DNA of 55,513 nucleotides from Spirochaetales bacterium (GTDB lineage Bacteria > Spirochaetota > Spirochaetia > SZUA-6 > JAFGRV01), in assembly GCA_016928415.1 (NCBI GenBank), contig JAFGKU010000188.1, positions 1 through 55,513 on the forward strand, written 5' to 3'. Each line of letters begins with the position of its first letter. Position 1 is the first letter of the stretch. This document shows, in pieces, positions 24,480-33,529 of this stretch. The position numbers were made by a program, and so were the translations under genes. Under the pieces are notes generated by a model. It made no database searches. It saw only the letters and a list, made by a program, of their open reading frames with translations, and was not told where the DNA came from.

Positions 24480-26534
24480 ATGCAACGAAAAGCGAAAATA
24501 TCCTTGATACTTGTATTATTGACCCTTGGCCTTAATGGCATTCTTTTTCCCCAGGAAAATCCGTCGCTTTACGTTCCAACGGGACATTACGCGCATGTCA
24601 ACAGCATCGCTTTTGCCGATAACGGGGAATTCTTTGTTACGGGCAGTGCGGACAAGACCGTCAAGCTGTGGGATTACCCGTCGATGCGGGAGGTCCGGGT
24701 TTTTTTCGGCCATACCGGGGGTGTGCTGAAAGTCTGCATCTCGGCTGACAGCAGATACGTTTTTTCCGCCGGCGCGGACAGGACGATCAGGATGTGGGAT
24801 GCCTATTCGGGAAAGGAACTGAAGGTTTTTAACGGCCACAGGGATGAAGTGAACACGATTTGCCTGTCTGCCGACGGGAAATACCTGGCCTCCGGGTCCC
24901 GCGATACGCAGATAAAAATTTTCAGTATCGGCTCGGGAAAAGAGATAAAAAGTTTTTCAGACAAGGGAGACATCGTCAATGCCCTCGCGTTCACACACGA
25001 CAGCCGCTACCTCCTGAGCGACAGCATGGACAGGATTCTCAAGTGGAATGTAAAATCAGGAAAGGTTGCCGGGATTTTTTCAAGGCACAAGGCGTACGTG
25101 TGGTCATTGGATGTGTCCCATAACGGTAAATTGGCCGTTTCGGCGGACGCCTCCGGTTCAATCAGGGTCTGGAACCTGTCAACCTTCCGTGAAACAGCGG
25201 CATTCAGCGGACACACGAACATCGTGACACAGGTTTCTTTTTCCGCTGATGATGAATATATCCTCTCATCCAGCTACGATATGCGGGCGATCATGTGGAA
25301 CATCCGGAAAAAGGAAGCGGCCGGCATTTTCGCGGGCCACATCAAGCCCCTGACGGATTGCCGTCTTTCCGTCGACGGCAGGAATGTCATCACGGCAAGC
25401 TATGACAACGCGATGAGGATATTCGACGCGGAAAAAGGCACGGAAAAACGGGTCCTTACGGGTTATGAAAATAATGTGAGCCGCGTGTGTTTCAGCAGGG
25501 ACGGGGCCGTTTTTGCCTGCGCCTACGGGGATAACACGGTGCGGGTCTGGAGCAGGGATGAGGGCCGGTTATTGAAAGTGATAAAGGGGCATTCATCACC
25601 AGTTACCGCCCTGGATTTTTCCGCCAACGGCAAGTATTTTGCCACGGGCGCAAAGGATGATACGGTCAAGTTGTGGGATGCCAAAACGTGGCTCGAAATC
25701 AGGACCTTGACCGACCACACATCAGATGTAACAGCTGTTTGCTTTTCACCGGACGGGTCCCGGCTTTTCTCGGCCGGGTACTCGGGCGTCATCAGGGTAT
25801 GGGACGTGGAGTCGGGAAAGAAAATAGCGAGCTTCGGAAAGCAGAACAGCCCCGCTTTGGGCATCGCCGTTTTTCCGGACAACAAAAGCCTGGTAACATG
25901 CAGTATGTACAGGGGTGTGATTGTATGGGATTACCAGACCGGGAAGGCTAAGAAAACGCTTTCTGATCATTCGCTCTGGGTCAATGCCGTGGCCGTGTCT
26001 GAAAACGGGAAATGGCTTGCATCGGGAAGTGATGATGCCACCATTGCCGTTTACGATGCCAAAACCCTGGTTAAAAATATGGTATTGAAGGGCCACCAGG
26101 ACGGCATAACCTCACTGTTTTTCTCCAAAGACGGGAAGACGCTTCTTTCGGGAAGCGATGATGCCACCATGAAACTCTGGGACATGGCCAGGGGAGTTGA
26201 GATCAGAAGTTATACCGGTCAGACGGAGCCCGTGAATTCCGTGGCCATTTCTCCAGACGGCAATTTTGCCTTATCGGGAAGTTATCATTCCCTTGTGCGG
26301 CTCTGGAACGTTTCCACCGGCAGGATCGTGTATACCTGTATGGTTAAAAATGAATCGGATTTTCTGACCTGGACCGGGGACGGGTATTATATGGGAACGG
26401 ACCGGGCCATTCGGAACTTTGCCTGGTATGTCAAAGACCTGGAAACCTACCCATTGGGTGACTACCGTGATACCTACAACAAGCCTGAAGTTATCAGGAA
26501 AAGAACCTCGGTATCAGGCGCCGGGACACCCTGA
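24480..26534 (+). CDS. Exported WD40 protein with 14 repeats
   Basis: 684 residues. A signal peptide (MQRKAKISLILVLLTLGLNG) precedes 14 WD40 repeats of about 42 residues (about 34-625), recognisable by GH near the start and WD/WN at the end of each (e.g. GHTGGVLKV...RMWD, GHQDGITSL...KLWD). Fourteen blades would make two seven-bladed propellers. A short C-terminal tail (DFLTWTGDGYYMGT...) follows. It is probably a periplasmic or surface scaffold for protein complexes; no enzymatic domain is attached. There is no Shine-Dalgarno, and TATAAT ends 13 nt before the ATG. Confidence 0.88.
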   Translation: MQRKAKISLILVLLTLGLNGILFPQENPSLYVPTGHYAHVNSIAFADNGEFFVTGSADKTVKLWDYPSMREVRVFFGHTGGVLKVCISADSRYVFSAGADRTIRMWDAYSGKELKVFNGHRDEVNTICLSADGKYLASGSRDTQIKIFSIGSGKEIKSFSDKGDIVNALAFTHDSRYLLSDSMDRILKWNVKSGKVAGIFSRHKAYVWSLDVSHNGKLAVSADASGSIRVWNLSTFRETAAFSGHTNIVTQVSFSADDEYILSSSYDMRAIMWNIRKKEAAGIFAGHIKPLTDCRLSVDGRNVITASYDNAMRIFDAEKGTEKRVLTGYENNVSRVCFSRDGAVFACAYGDNTVRVWSRDEGRLLKVIKGHSSPVTALDFSANGKYFATGAKDDTVKLWDAKTWLEIRTLTDHTSDVTAVCFSPDGSRLFSAGYSGVIRVWDVESGKKIASFGKQNSPALGIAVFPDNKSLVTCSMYRGVIVWDYQTGKAKKTLSDHSLWVNAVAVSENGKWLASGSDDATIAVYDAKTLVKNMVLKGHQDGITSLFFSKDGKTLLSGSDDATMKLWDMARGVEIRSYTGQTEPVNSVAISPDGNFALSGSYHSLVRLWNVSTGRIVYTCMVKNESDFLTWTGDGYYMGTDRAIRNFAWYVKDLETYPLGDYRDTYNKPEVIRKRTSVSGAGTP

Positions 26535-26570
26535 CATTATTTTACAATAAAGCATGCAAGGAGAGACAGA

Positions 26571-28445
26571 ATGCACATAGATGGAAGATGGTTCAAGGAC
26601 GACGCCGGCCGAACCTTGATTTTAAGGGGAGTCAACCTGGGGGGAAGTACCAAGGTGCCGAAAACACCCAACGGAGCAACATGCTTAAGGGAAAATCTCC
26701 TGGATTCCAGGAAGGTTTCCTTTGTCGGCCGTCCCTTTCCCCTCGAGGAAGCGGATGAACATTTTCGCCGTCTAAAAACCTGGGGACTGACTTTTCTGAG
26801 GTTCCTCATTACCTGGGAAGCCATTGAGCATGAAGGACCTGGTGTTTATGACAATGAGTACCTTGATTACATTGAGAAAATTACGGCCAGGGCGGCGGAG
26901 CACGGGATTTCCTTTTTTGTCGATCCGCATCAGGACGTGTGGAGCCGGTGGACGGGGGGCGACGGGGCCCCCGGCTGGACGATGGAACTGCTTGGCATGG
27001 AACTCCTGAACATGGAAAAATCGGGAGCCGGGCTGGTCCACGGTCTTCACGGGGGCCGGTACCCGCAGATGCAATGGTCGACCAACAATTACCGTTACGG
27101 TGCGGCAACGATGTTCACCCTTTTTTTCGGCGGCAATCATTTTACCCCGAAGACCGTCATTAACGACGTACCGGTCCAGGAATTCCTTCAAAGCCATTAC
27201 ATCAATGCGGTAAAGCAGGTAGCCGCACGGCTCGGGAAGTATGCCAATGTCAATGGATTCGATACGTTGAATGAACCGATAACCGGGATGATAGGTACGC
27301 CCGATATTACGACTACCCGTCATATCGACTTGAAATTCGGAATAGTACCTTCTTATTTCCAGACCATGCTTCTGGCTTCGGGATATCCACAAAGAGTACC
27401 TGAATATTTTCCCGGTTTAAAAAAATCCCGGGTTATCAGAAAGATTGAATTGAATCCCGGCCGGGTCAGGTTATACAAGGCCGGGTACGAGTGTGTTTTC
27501 AGGCAGAATGGGGTATGGACCGACATTGACGGGAAACCGGAAGTATTGAAGCGGGATCATTTTCTCAATGTAAACGGGAAAAAGGTGGATTTTGAAAGAG
27601 ATTACTTAAAACCTTTTGTAAAACGGTACTTGACGGAACTGCGCAAAGTGGATCCGAAATTCATGATATTCGTGGAAGGGGCTCCCATGCGCCCCATTTT
27701 CGGCTGGGAAAAAGAGGATGAGGATAACGTTGTTTTTGCCGGTCATTGGTATGACGGGATTACATTGATTACGAAAAAATACAGGCCGTATCTTGCCTTG
27801 AATTTATTCACGGGGAAGATTGAATTCGGCAGAGAAAAGGCGCGGGAATCCTATGTCACCCAGTTGGCCGCGCTTGCTTCACATGCACGCGAGAGGATGG
27901 GGGACATACCTGTCCTTGTAGGGGAATTCGGCCTTCCTTTTGATATGTATAACAGGAAATCCTATAAAACGGGCAATTTCAAAAAACAGATAAAGGCCTT
28001 TGATGCCTATTTCAACGCGATGGACAAAAATCTTCTCAATGCAACAATCTGGAATTACACCTCTGACAATACAAACGAAAGGGGAGATCAATGGAATGAC
28101 GAGGATTTGTCCGTATACAGTGAAGACCAGCGGGACAATGCGGATGACATCAATTCTGGCGGAAGGGCTTTGCCGGGATTCATCCGGCCCTGCGCAAAAG
28201 CCATTGCCGGTATCCCTTCTTCCATGGAATTCGAGTTAAAGAAGAGAATTTTCAACCTGGAGTTTACCCATGATAATTCCTGCGCGGAACCCACTGAAAT
28301 TTTCGTTCCTTTAATCCAGTACCCCGCCGGATTCAAGATCATCCCTTCGGACGGCCGATGGGAAAAGACGGAGGATGAGCAGATAATCAGGTATTATCAT
28401 ACATTGGAACGGGAGAAGCATCAAATCAGGATAGAACCTTTATAA
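26571..28445 (+). CDS. GH5 glycosidase, glucosylceramidase/endoglycoceramidase-like
   Basis: 624 residues, no signal peptide, hence probably cytoplasmic, unlike the GH5 at 916-3066. Acid/base Glu E235 is in DTLNEP and nucleophile E452 in LVGEFG; the 217-residue gap between them holds a large insertion, and a beta-sandwich-like C-terminal domain (about 535-624) follows. DPHQDVWSR and this long insertion are characteristic of the GH5 group containing endoglycoceramidases and microbial glucocerebrosidases. It could act on imported glucosides or glycolipids. AAGGAGAG lies 6 nt before the ATG. No predicted partner in the operon. Confidence 0.88.
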   Translation: MHIDGRWFKDDAGRTLILRGVNLGGSTKVPKTPNGATCLRENLLDSRKVSFVGRPFPLEEADEHFRRLKTWGLTFLRFLITWEAIEHEGPGVYDNEYLDYIEKITARAAEHGISFFVDPHQDVWSRWTGGDGAPGWTMELLGMELLNMEKSGAGLVHGLHGGRYPQMQWSTNNYRYGAATMFTLFFGGNHFTPKTVINDVPVQEFLQSHYINAVKQVAARLGKYANVNGFDTLNEPITGMIGTPDITTTRHIDLKFGIVPSYFQTMLLASGYPQRVPEYFPGLKKSRVIRKIELNPGRVRLYKAGYECVFRQNGVWTDIDGKPEVLKRDHFLNVNGKKVDFERDYLKPFVKRYLTELRKVDPKFMIFVEGAPMRPIFGWEKEDEDNVVFAGHWYDGITLITKKYRPYLALNLFTGKIEFGREKARESYVTQLAALASHARERMGDIPVLVGEFGLPFDMYNRKSYKTGNFKKQIKAFDAYFNAMDKNLLNATIWNYTSDNTNERGDQWNDEDLSVYSEDQRDNADDINSGGRALPGFIRPCAKAIAGIPSSMEFELKKRIFNLEFTHDNSCAEPTEIFVPLIQYPAGFKIIPSDGRWEKTEDEQIIRYYHTLEREKHQIRIEPL

Positions 28446-28531
28446 CTTAGAAATTTTATCCGGACAGTACACATGAAAGTAGCTGGAATAATTATTCTTT
28501 TTTTTGTATTTTGACGTAAAGGAGGTACGGG

Positions 28532-29758
28532 ATGAAGCTGTTCTCAAGAAGGCAGGTTTTGATTTATTCCATTGGATCGGCAGCCGCTGCCTTTATCTTT
28601 GCCGTGATTCTCGGATTAATTTTCGTTCCACCGATGATCGAAAACGCAAAAGCGGGAAACGAACCGGTTGTCGAAGACCGGATACCGGTTTCCGAACGGG
28701 TCGACGCGGAAAATGGCACGGTAACGCTTGTAAGCAACAATGGTTTTTCGATGGCTGAGAACGAAAATATCGAGGTGTATAAGAAATATAACAGCGCTGT
28801 TGTCAATATCACCTCCATCACGTTTGGTTATAACTGGTTCCTGGAACCCGTGCCGCAGGAAAGAGGATCGGGGTCGGGCTCCATTATCGACCAGGAAGGG
28901 CATGTCCTGACCAACTACCACGTAGTCCAGGATGCGGACCGGCTGAGTATTACCCTGGCGGACGGCAGCGAGTATGAAGGTGAAATAAAGGGAATCGACC
29001 CTGAAAATGACATGGCCGTCATAAAATTCGATCCCAAAGGCAAGGTCCTCACCACCATTCCTTTCGGCACATCAGCAACGCTTTCCGTCGGGCAGAAGGT
29101 GCTGGCCATCGGCAATCCTTTCGGCCTGCAGCGAACCATGACACAGGGAATCATCTCCGCCCTGGGACGCCCGATCAGAACTTCGGATAACCTTATTATC
29201 AAGGAAACGATTCAAACCGACGCTCCCATCAACCCGGGTAATTCGGGCGGGCCGCTTCTCAACTCGCATGGGGAGATGATCGGGATAAACACGATGATAT
29301 ATTCGCCTTCCGGCGGTTCCGTGGGTATAGGGTTTGCCATTCCGGTTGATACGGCGAACAGGATTATCCCTGACATGATTAAATACGGCAAGGTGAACCG
29401 GGGCTGGATCGAGATTGTCCCGGTGCAGATATTCCCCGCACTGGTGCGGTACGCACGGCTCCCCATTGACAAGGGGATCCTTGTGTCCCAGACGGTAAGC
29501 GGCGGGAATGCCGAAAGGGCCGGCATCCGCGGCGGCAACAGGGCCGATGCCGTCAGGTACGGCAGGAGCATAATCTATCTTGGCGGAGACGTCATCGTGG
29601 AAATAGACGGAACGCCGATAAACAGTTTATCCGACCTGTACGGCGCGCTGGAAGATAACAAACCCGGTGAAAATGTCACGGTAAAGGTACTGCGCGGGAA
29701 TTCCACTAAAACGGTCAGTGTAAAACTTGCCGACAGGCCCTCAAGATATCAATGGTAA
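28532..29758 (+). CDS. HtrA/DegP-type S1C serine protease with PDZ domain
   Basis: 408 residues. An uncleaved N-terminal anchor (residues 8-33) places the protease in the periplasm. The trypsin-like domain has the triad H130 (TNYHVV), D160 (ENDMAVIK) and S238 (PGNSGGPL). One PDZ domain follows (about 295-400: GWIEIVPV, GILVSQTV, GGDVIVEIDG). It degrades or refolds misfolded envelope proteins. The PDZ has a longer N-terminal loop (ALVRYARLPIDKG) than DegP. AAGGAGG lies 7 nt before the ATG. uvrB begins 40 bp downstream. Confidence 0.93.
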   Translation: MKLFSRRQVLIYSIGSAAAAFIFAVILGLIFVPPMIENAKAGNEPVVEDRIPVSERVDAENGTVTLVSNNGFSMAENENIEVYKKYNSAVVNITSITFGYNWFLEPVPQERGSGSGSIIDQEGHVLTNYHVVQDADRLSITLADGSEYEGEIKGIDPENDMAVIKFDPKGKVLTTIPFGTSATLSVGQKVLAIGNPFGLQRTMTQGIISALGRPIRTSDNLIIKETIQTDAPINPGNSGGPLLNSHGEMIGINTMIYSPSGGSVGIGFAIPVDTANRIIPDMIKYGKVNRGWIEIVPVQIFPALVRYARLPIDKGILVSQTVSGGNAERAGIRGGNRADAVRYGRSIIYLGGDVIVEIDGTPINSLSDLYGALEDNKPGENVTVKVLRGNSTKTVSVKLADRPSRYQW

Positions 29759-29798
29759 TGAATTATTTTTTTGAAAGGACGGATCAGCAGGAACAGGC

Positions 29799-31784
29799 AT
29801 GGCAAAATTCAGGGTAGTATCGGATTTCAGCCCGGCAGGGGACCAGGGAAAAGCCATCAGTGAATTGACTCAGGGAATCGCGGATGAATATTCCTATCAA
29901 ACACTCAAGGGGGTAACGGGGTCGGGAAAAACCTATACCATGGCCAAGATCATAGAGGAGGTCCAGCTGCCCACCCTTGTCATTTCGCATAACAAAACAC
30001 TCGCCGCCCAGCTTTACCGGGAGTTCAAGGATTTTTTTCCCGACAACGCGGTGGAATACTTTGTATCGTATTACGATTATTACCAGCCCGAGGCATACGT
30101 CCCCGGCAAGGACCTGTACATTGCAAAGGACGCCAGCATCAACCAGGAGATAGACAGGCTCAGGCTTTCCACGACCACATCCCTGATTGAAAGGCGGGAT
30201 GTGATCGTTGTGGCCACCGTGTCCTGCATTTACGGGGCGGGAAGTCCCAAGGATTACAGGGACATGCGGATTGAATTCAGGCAGGGCCAGGCCATCGACG
30301 TAAAAAAGGCGTCCCAGGAGCTGATCCATCTCCAGTTCGAGCGGAATGATGCCGTCCTGGAAAGGTCCCGGTTCAGGATAAGGGGAGACGTTATTGAAAT
30401 ATTCCCCGCCTATTCAAAGGATGCCATCCGCCTGGAACTTTCATGGGACGTTATCGACGCCATCAAAAGGATCAATCCCCTGACGGGGGAAGTGCTGGAA
30501 AAACTCGAGTTCTGCACCATCTATCCCGCCAAGTATTTTGTCATGGCGGAAAACACGGTACAGACGGCCATCGAGGAAATCAGGAAGGAACTGGTTGAAA
30601 GATATGACGAACTGCTGCGGAACAATAAAAACCTTGAAGCGGAACGCCTGAAATCGCGGACCGAATACGACCTGGAAATGTTGTCCGAACTCGGTTATTG
30701 TTCGGGGATTGAAAATTATTCGCGGCACCTTGCCGGCCGGCGCAAGGGGGAAAGGCCGGCCGTGCTCATCGATTTTTTCCCGAATGAATTCCTGACGTTT
30801 GTGGACGAATCCCATGTCACGATACCCCAGTTGCGGGGAATGTACGCGGGCGACAGGTCCCGGAAACTCTCCCTGGTCGAATACGGTTTCAGGCTGCCGT
30901 CGGCTCTCGACAACAGGCCGCTGTATTTTACCGAATTTGAAGGGCTGCTTTACAGGACCATATTTGTCTCCGCCACGCCGGGAGACGAGGAACTGGAGAA
31001 AAGCAAACAGGTGGTGGAACAGATCATCCGGCCCACCGGGCTGCTGGACCCGGAAGTGGAAGTCCGTCCCAGCCAGGGCCAGATTGAGGATATCCATGCA
31101 GAGATTAGAGAACGTATAGCAAAGAAGGAAAGAACGCTGATCACGACCCTGACAAAGAAAATGGCGGAAGATCTTTCCAATTATTTATCCGATCTCGGTC
31201 TGAAGGTGGCTTACCTCCATTCGGAAGTGGAAACCTTTGAACGGGTTGAAATAATCAAGGCCCTGCGTCAAGGAGACTTCGATGTCCTTGTCGGCATCAA
31301 CCTGCTTCGTGAAGGTCTTGATTTACCCGAGGTATCGTTTATCGCCATATTGGATGCGGACAAGATCGGGTTCCTCCGTTCCGCAACGTCGCTCATCCAG
31401 ACAATCGGCAGGGCGGCGAGGAATGTGAACGGGAAGGTCATCATGTACGCGGACCGTATTTCGGACGCCATGAAAGAGGCGATACTGGAAACGCAGAGAA
31501 GAAGGGAAATCCAGCGGGAATACAATGAGAAGAACGGGATTACACCGACAACGATCGTAAAGCAGATACGGGATATCCTTGTCAGGAAGAAAGAGGAAGA
31601 ACGGCAGGTCGAGGTGCTTAATATTGAAATTTTAAAACAGAGCTACAACCTTCTCATTCCGAAACAGCGCCGGGACTTGATGAAGGTCCTGGAAAAAGAG
31701 ATGCTGGAACTGGCCAAGAACCTGGAATTCGAAAAGGCTGCCGTCATCAGGGATGAAATTGAAAAGCTGAAAAAAGGTCCGTGA
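29799..31784 (+). CDS. uvrB: UvrABC excinuclease subunit B
   Basis: 661 residues, full length. Nucleotide excision repair: UvrB verifies damage with its DNA helicase-like core and loads UvrC. Walker A GVTGSGKT (about 40), the beta-hairpin YYDYYQPEAYVP (about 90), helicase motif VDESH, DVLVGINLLREGLDLPE (about 490) and TIGRAARN are all present. A C-terminal UVR motif (about 620-658) is kept. The next gene starts 6 bp later. Confidence 0.97.
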   Translation: MAKFRVVSDFSPAGDQGKAISELTQGIADEYSYQTLKGVTGSGKTYTMAKIIEEVQLPTLVISHNKTLAAQLYREFKDFFPDNAVEYFVSYYDYYQPEAYVPGKDLYIAKDASINQEIDRLRLSTTTSLIERRDVIVVATVSCIYGAGSPKDYRDMRIEFRQGQAIDVKKASQELIHLQFERNDAVLERSRFRIRGDVIEIFPAYSKDAIRLELSWDVIDAIKRINPLTGEVLEKLEFCTIYPAKYFVMAENTVQTAIEEIRKELVERYDELLRNNKNLEAERLKSRTEYDLEMLSELGYCSGIENYSRHLAGRRKGERPAVLIDFFPNEFLTFVDESHVTIPQLRGMYAGDRSRKLSLVEYGFRLPSALDNRPLYFTEFEGLLYRTIFVSATPGDEELEKSKQVVEQIIRPTGLLDPEVEVRPSQGQIEDIHAEIRERIAKKERTLITTLTKKMAEDLSNYLSDLGLKVAYLHSEVETFERVEIIKALRQGDFDVLVGINLLREGLDLPEVSFIAILDADKIGFLRSATSLIQTIGRAARNVNGKVIMYADRISDAMKEAILETQRRREIQREYNEKNGITPTTIVKQIRDILVRKKEEERQVEVLNIEILKQSYNLLIPKQRRDLMKVLEKEMLELAKNLEFEKAAVIRDEIEKLKKGP

Positions 31785-31790
31785 AGCAGC

Positions 31791-32660
31791 ATGTCCTTTG
31801 ATTCAGGAAATGCCTACGGCATCCTTAAAAGCCTGGCCGAAAGGGGTAAACGGCCGCCCGGAACGGAAGAACACCGGGAGGCGATTTTATTCCTTCATGA
31901 ATCTTTGTCCCGGATAACCTCAAAATCATGGCTGCATGAATTCACCGTACCTTTCAGGGGCAATAACATGTATTGCGCCAATATCTGCGGCTTCATTGAA
32001 GGAAAAAACACCGGTTATACCCTTTTGATAGGCAGTCATTTTGACACGCGGTGGATAGCGGACAATGAAACGGATCCCCTGCTTGTCAATCACCCGATTC
32101 CGGGAGTCAATGACGGTACAAGCGGGGTGGCTGTTATCCTTGAATTGGCCAGGATTTACCATGAAACGGTTCCGGCCTGTAACCTCCTGTTTATACTTTT
32201 TGACGCGGAGGATATAGGGAATATCGACGGATGTGAGTTCAGCGTGGGGGCTGACCATTATGCCAGGAAAGGCTTGATAAAGCCTGATTTCGTTATTGCC
32301 CTGGATATGGTGGGGGGAAAGGACATGCACCTCAACCTGGACCTGAATTCATTGGCAACGGGGCCGTCGGTACAAATGGTGAACAGGGTATTCTCCATAG
32401 GCCGGTCTCTCAAGTATCCCGCCTTTTTTGAAAACGCGACCACCGCCATTATTGGCGACCATTACCCTTTTTTACGGCAGGGTATACCGGCCGCCATGCT
32501 TATCGATATTAATTACCCTCAATGGCATACCCAGAACGATGTCATTGAATACTGCAGCGAATTTTCATTAAAACAGGTTGGGGATGTGCTGTATTCATTA
32601 CTGGAAGGGGTATGGTTCAGCGAATTTTCCCGGCGGTATTCCGCCAAAGGGAATCCTTAA
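31791..32660 (+). CDS. M28-family metallopeptidase / glutaminyl-peptide cyclotransferase-like
   Basis: 289 residues, no signal peptide. Zinc ligands can be followed in order: SHFDTR, GVNDGTSG, FDAEDIG, DMVG and WHTQND. The combination GSHFDTRW...PGVNDGTSGVAVILELAR...LFDAEDIG is typical of the glutaminyl cyclase branch of M28, which cyclises N-terminal Gln to pyroglutamate, but aminopeptidases share it. It starts 6 bp after uvrB, in the same direction, so the two are cotranscribed without an obvious functional link. Confidence 0.8.
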   Translation: MSFDSGNAYGILKSLAERGKRPPGTEEHREAILFLHESLSRITSKSWLHEFTVPFRGNNMYCANICGFIEGKNTGYTLLIGSHFDTRWIADNETDPLLVNHPIPGVNDGTSGVAVILELARIYHETVPACNLLFILFDAEDIGNIDGCEFSVGADHYARKGLIKPDFVIALDMVGGKDMHLNLDLNSLATGPSVQMVNRVFSIGRSLKYPAFFENATTAIIGDHYPFLRQGIPAAMLIDINYPQWHTQNDVIEYCSEFSLKQVGDVLYSLLEGVWFSEFSRRYSAKGNP

Positions 32661-32707
32661 AGGCGGGAAGTGATATAATTTTATTTGACGAAACAAATGA
32701 AAAAATT

Positions 32708-32736
32708 TGACTCTGCGACAATTCTTTAGTACTATT
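32708..32736 (+). promoter_or_regulatory. Sigma70-type promoter of larBC
   Basis: TTGACT (32708-32713) and TACTAT (32731-32736) are separated by exactly 17 nt, about 40 nt before the larB start. Confidence 0.55.
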
Positions 32737-32776
32737 GTATGAAAACATTGCGTTTTCAAGGTGCATATAAATAAAA

Positions 32777-33529
32777 ATGTGGGAAGAACAGCTAAAAATA
32801 ATCATTGACAGGATAAAAAACGGTGAACTGTCGCAGGACGCGGCATTGAAAAGTATTAAAAACGCGTTATCCGGGCATCTCGGATTTGCCGAGATAGATT
32901 TGGCGCGGGCAGTCCGGACGGGATTTCCGGAAGTTGTTTTTTGCCTGAACAAGACGGATGAGGAAGTATTGAAGATAACAGAGATGCTTTATAAGCACAA
33001 TAAGCATGTGCTCCTGACCCGTGTCCGAGAATCGGCGGCAAAGCTGCTGAAAAAAAGCTTCCCGGACCTCGTTTACCATGAAAAGAGCCGTGCCGTGACC
33101 ATTGGAGAGCCGGATGCGGAAACGGGCCTGGTTTCCGTGGTGACAGCGGGAACGAGTGATATACCCATAGGTGAAGAAGCGGCCGTTACGGCAAGGATGA
33201 TGGGAGCCAGGATCCGGACATACTGGGATATCGGGATTGCCGGTATACATCGCCTTTTTTCGAAAATCGAACCGCTGAAGGAAAGCCATGTTATTGTAGC
33301 CGTCGCCGGGATGGATGGCGCCCTCCCCGGAGTCATTGCCGGGCTGGTGGAATGTCCCGTTATCGCCGTTCCCACTTCCATAGGATACGGAACCGGCGCC
33401 GGCGGATACGCCGCCTTAATGACCATGCTTAATTCATGCGCGCCCGGTGTGAGTGTGGTGAACATTGATAACGGCTTTGGTGCCGGATACACGGCCGCCC
33501 TTATCAATAAAAGGGGGAGCGCGCATTGA
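32777..33529 (+). CDS. larB: LarB, pyridinium-3,5-biscarboxylic acid mononucleotide synthase
   Basis: 250 residues. Carboxylates and hydrolyses nicotinic acid adenine dinucleotide, the first step towards the nickel-pincer nucleotide cofactor of lactate racemase and its relatives. The C-terminal two-thirds is a PurE-like (AIR carboxylase) domain: TAGTSDIPIGEEAAVTA (about 123-140), YWDIGIAGIHRL and GYGTGAGGYAALMTMLNSCAPG. The N-terminal part (HLGFAEIDLARAVRTGFPEV) is the family-specific cap. Shine-Dalgarno is poor. It overlaps larC by TTGA. Confidence 0.93.
   Translation: MWEEQLKIIIDRIKNGELSQDAALKSIKNALSGHLGFAEIDLARAVRTGFPEVVFCLNKTDEEVLKITEMLYKHNKHVLLTRVRESAAKLLKKSFPDLVYHEKSRAVTIGEPDAETGLVSVVTAGTSDIPIGEEAAVTARMMGARIRTYWDIGIAGIHRLFSKIEPLKESHVIVAVAGMDGALPGVIAGLVECPVIAVPTSIGYGTGAGGYAALMTMLNSCAPGVSVVNIDNGFGAGYTAALINKRGSAH

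Noticed and set aside
24176-24541. An open frame of 121 residues with a 12-residue repeat (NATAFRLVRRQK) on the minus strand
   Set aside because: It is the translation of the 36-bp tandem repeat, has no Shine-Dalgarno, and the opposite strand is equally open; it also overlaps the WD40 gene start.
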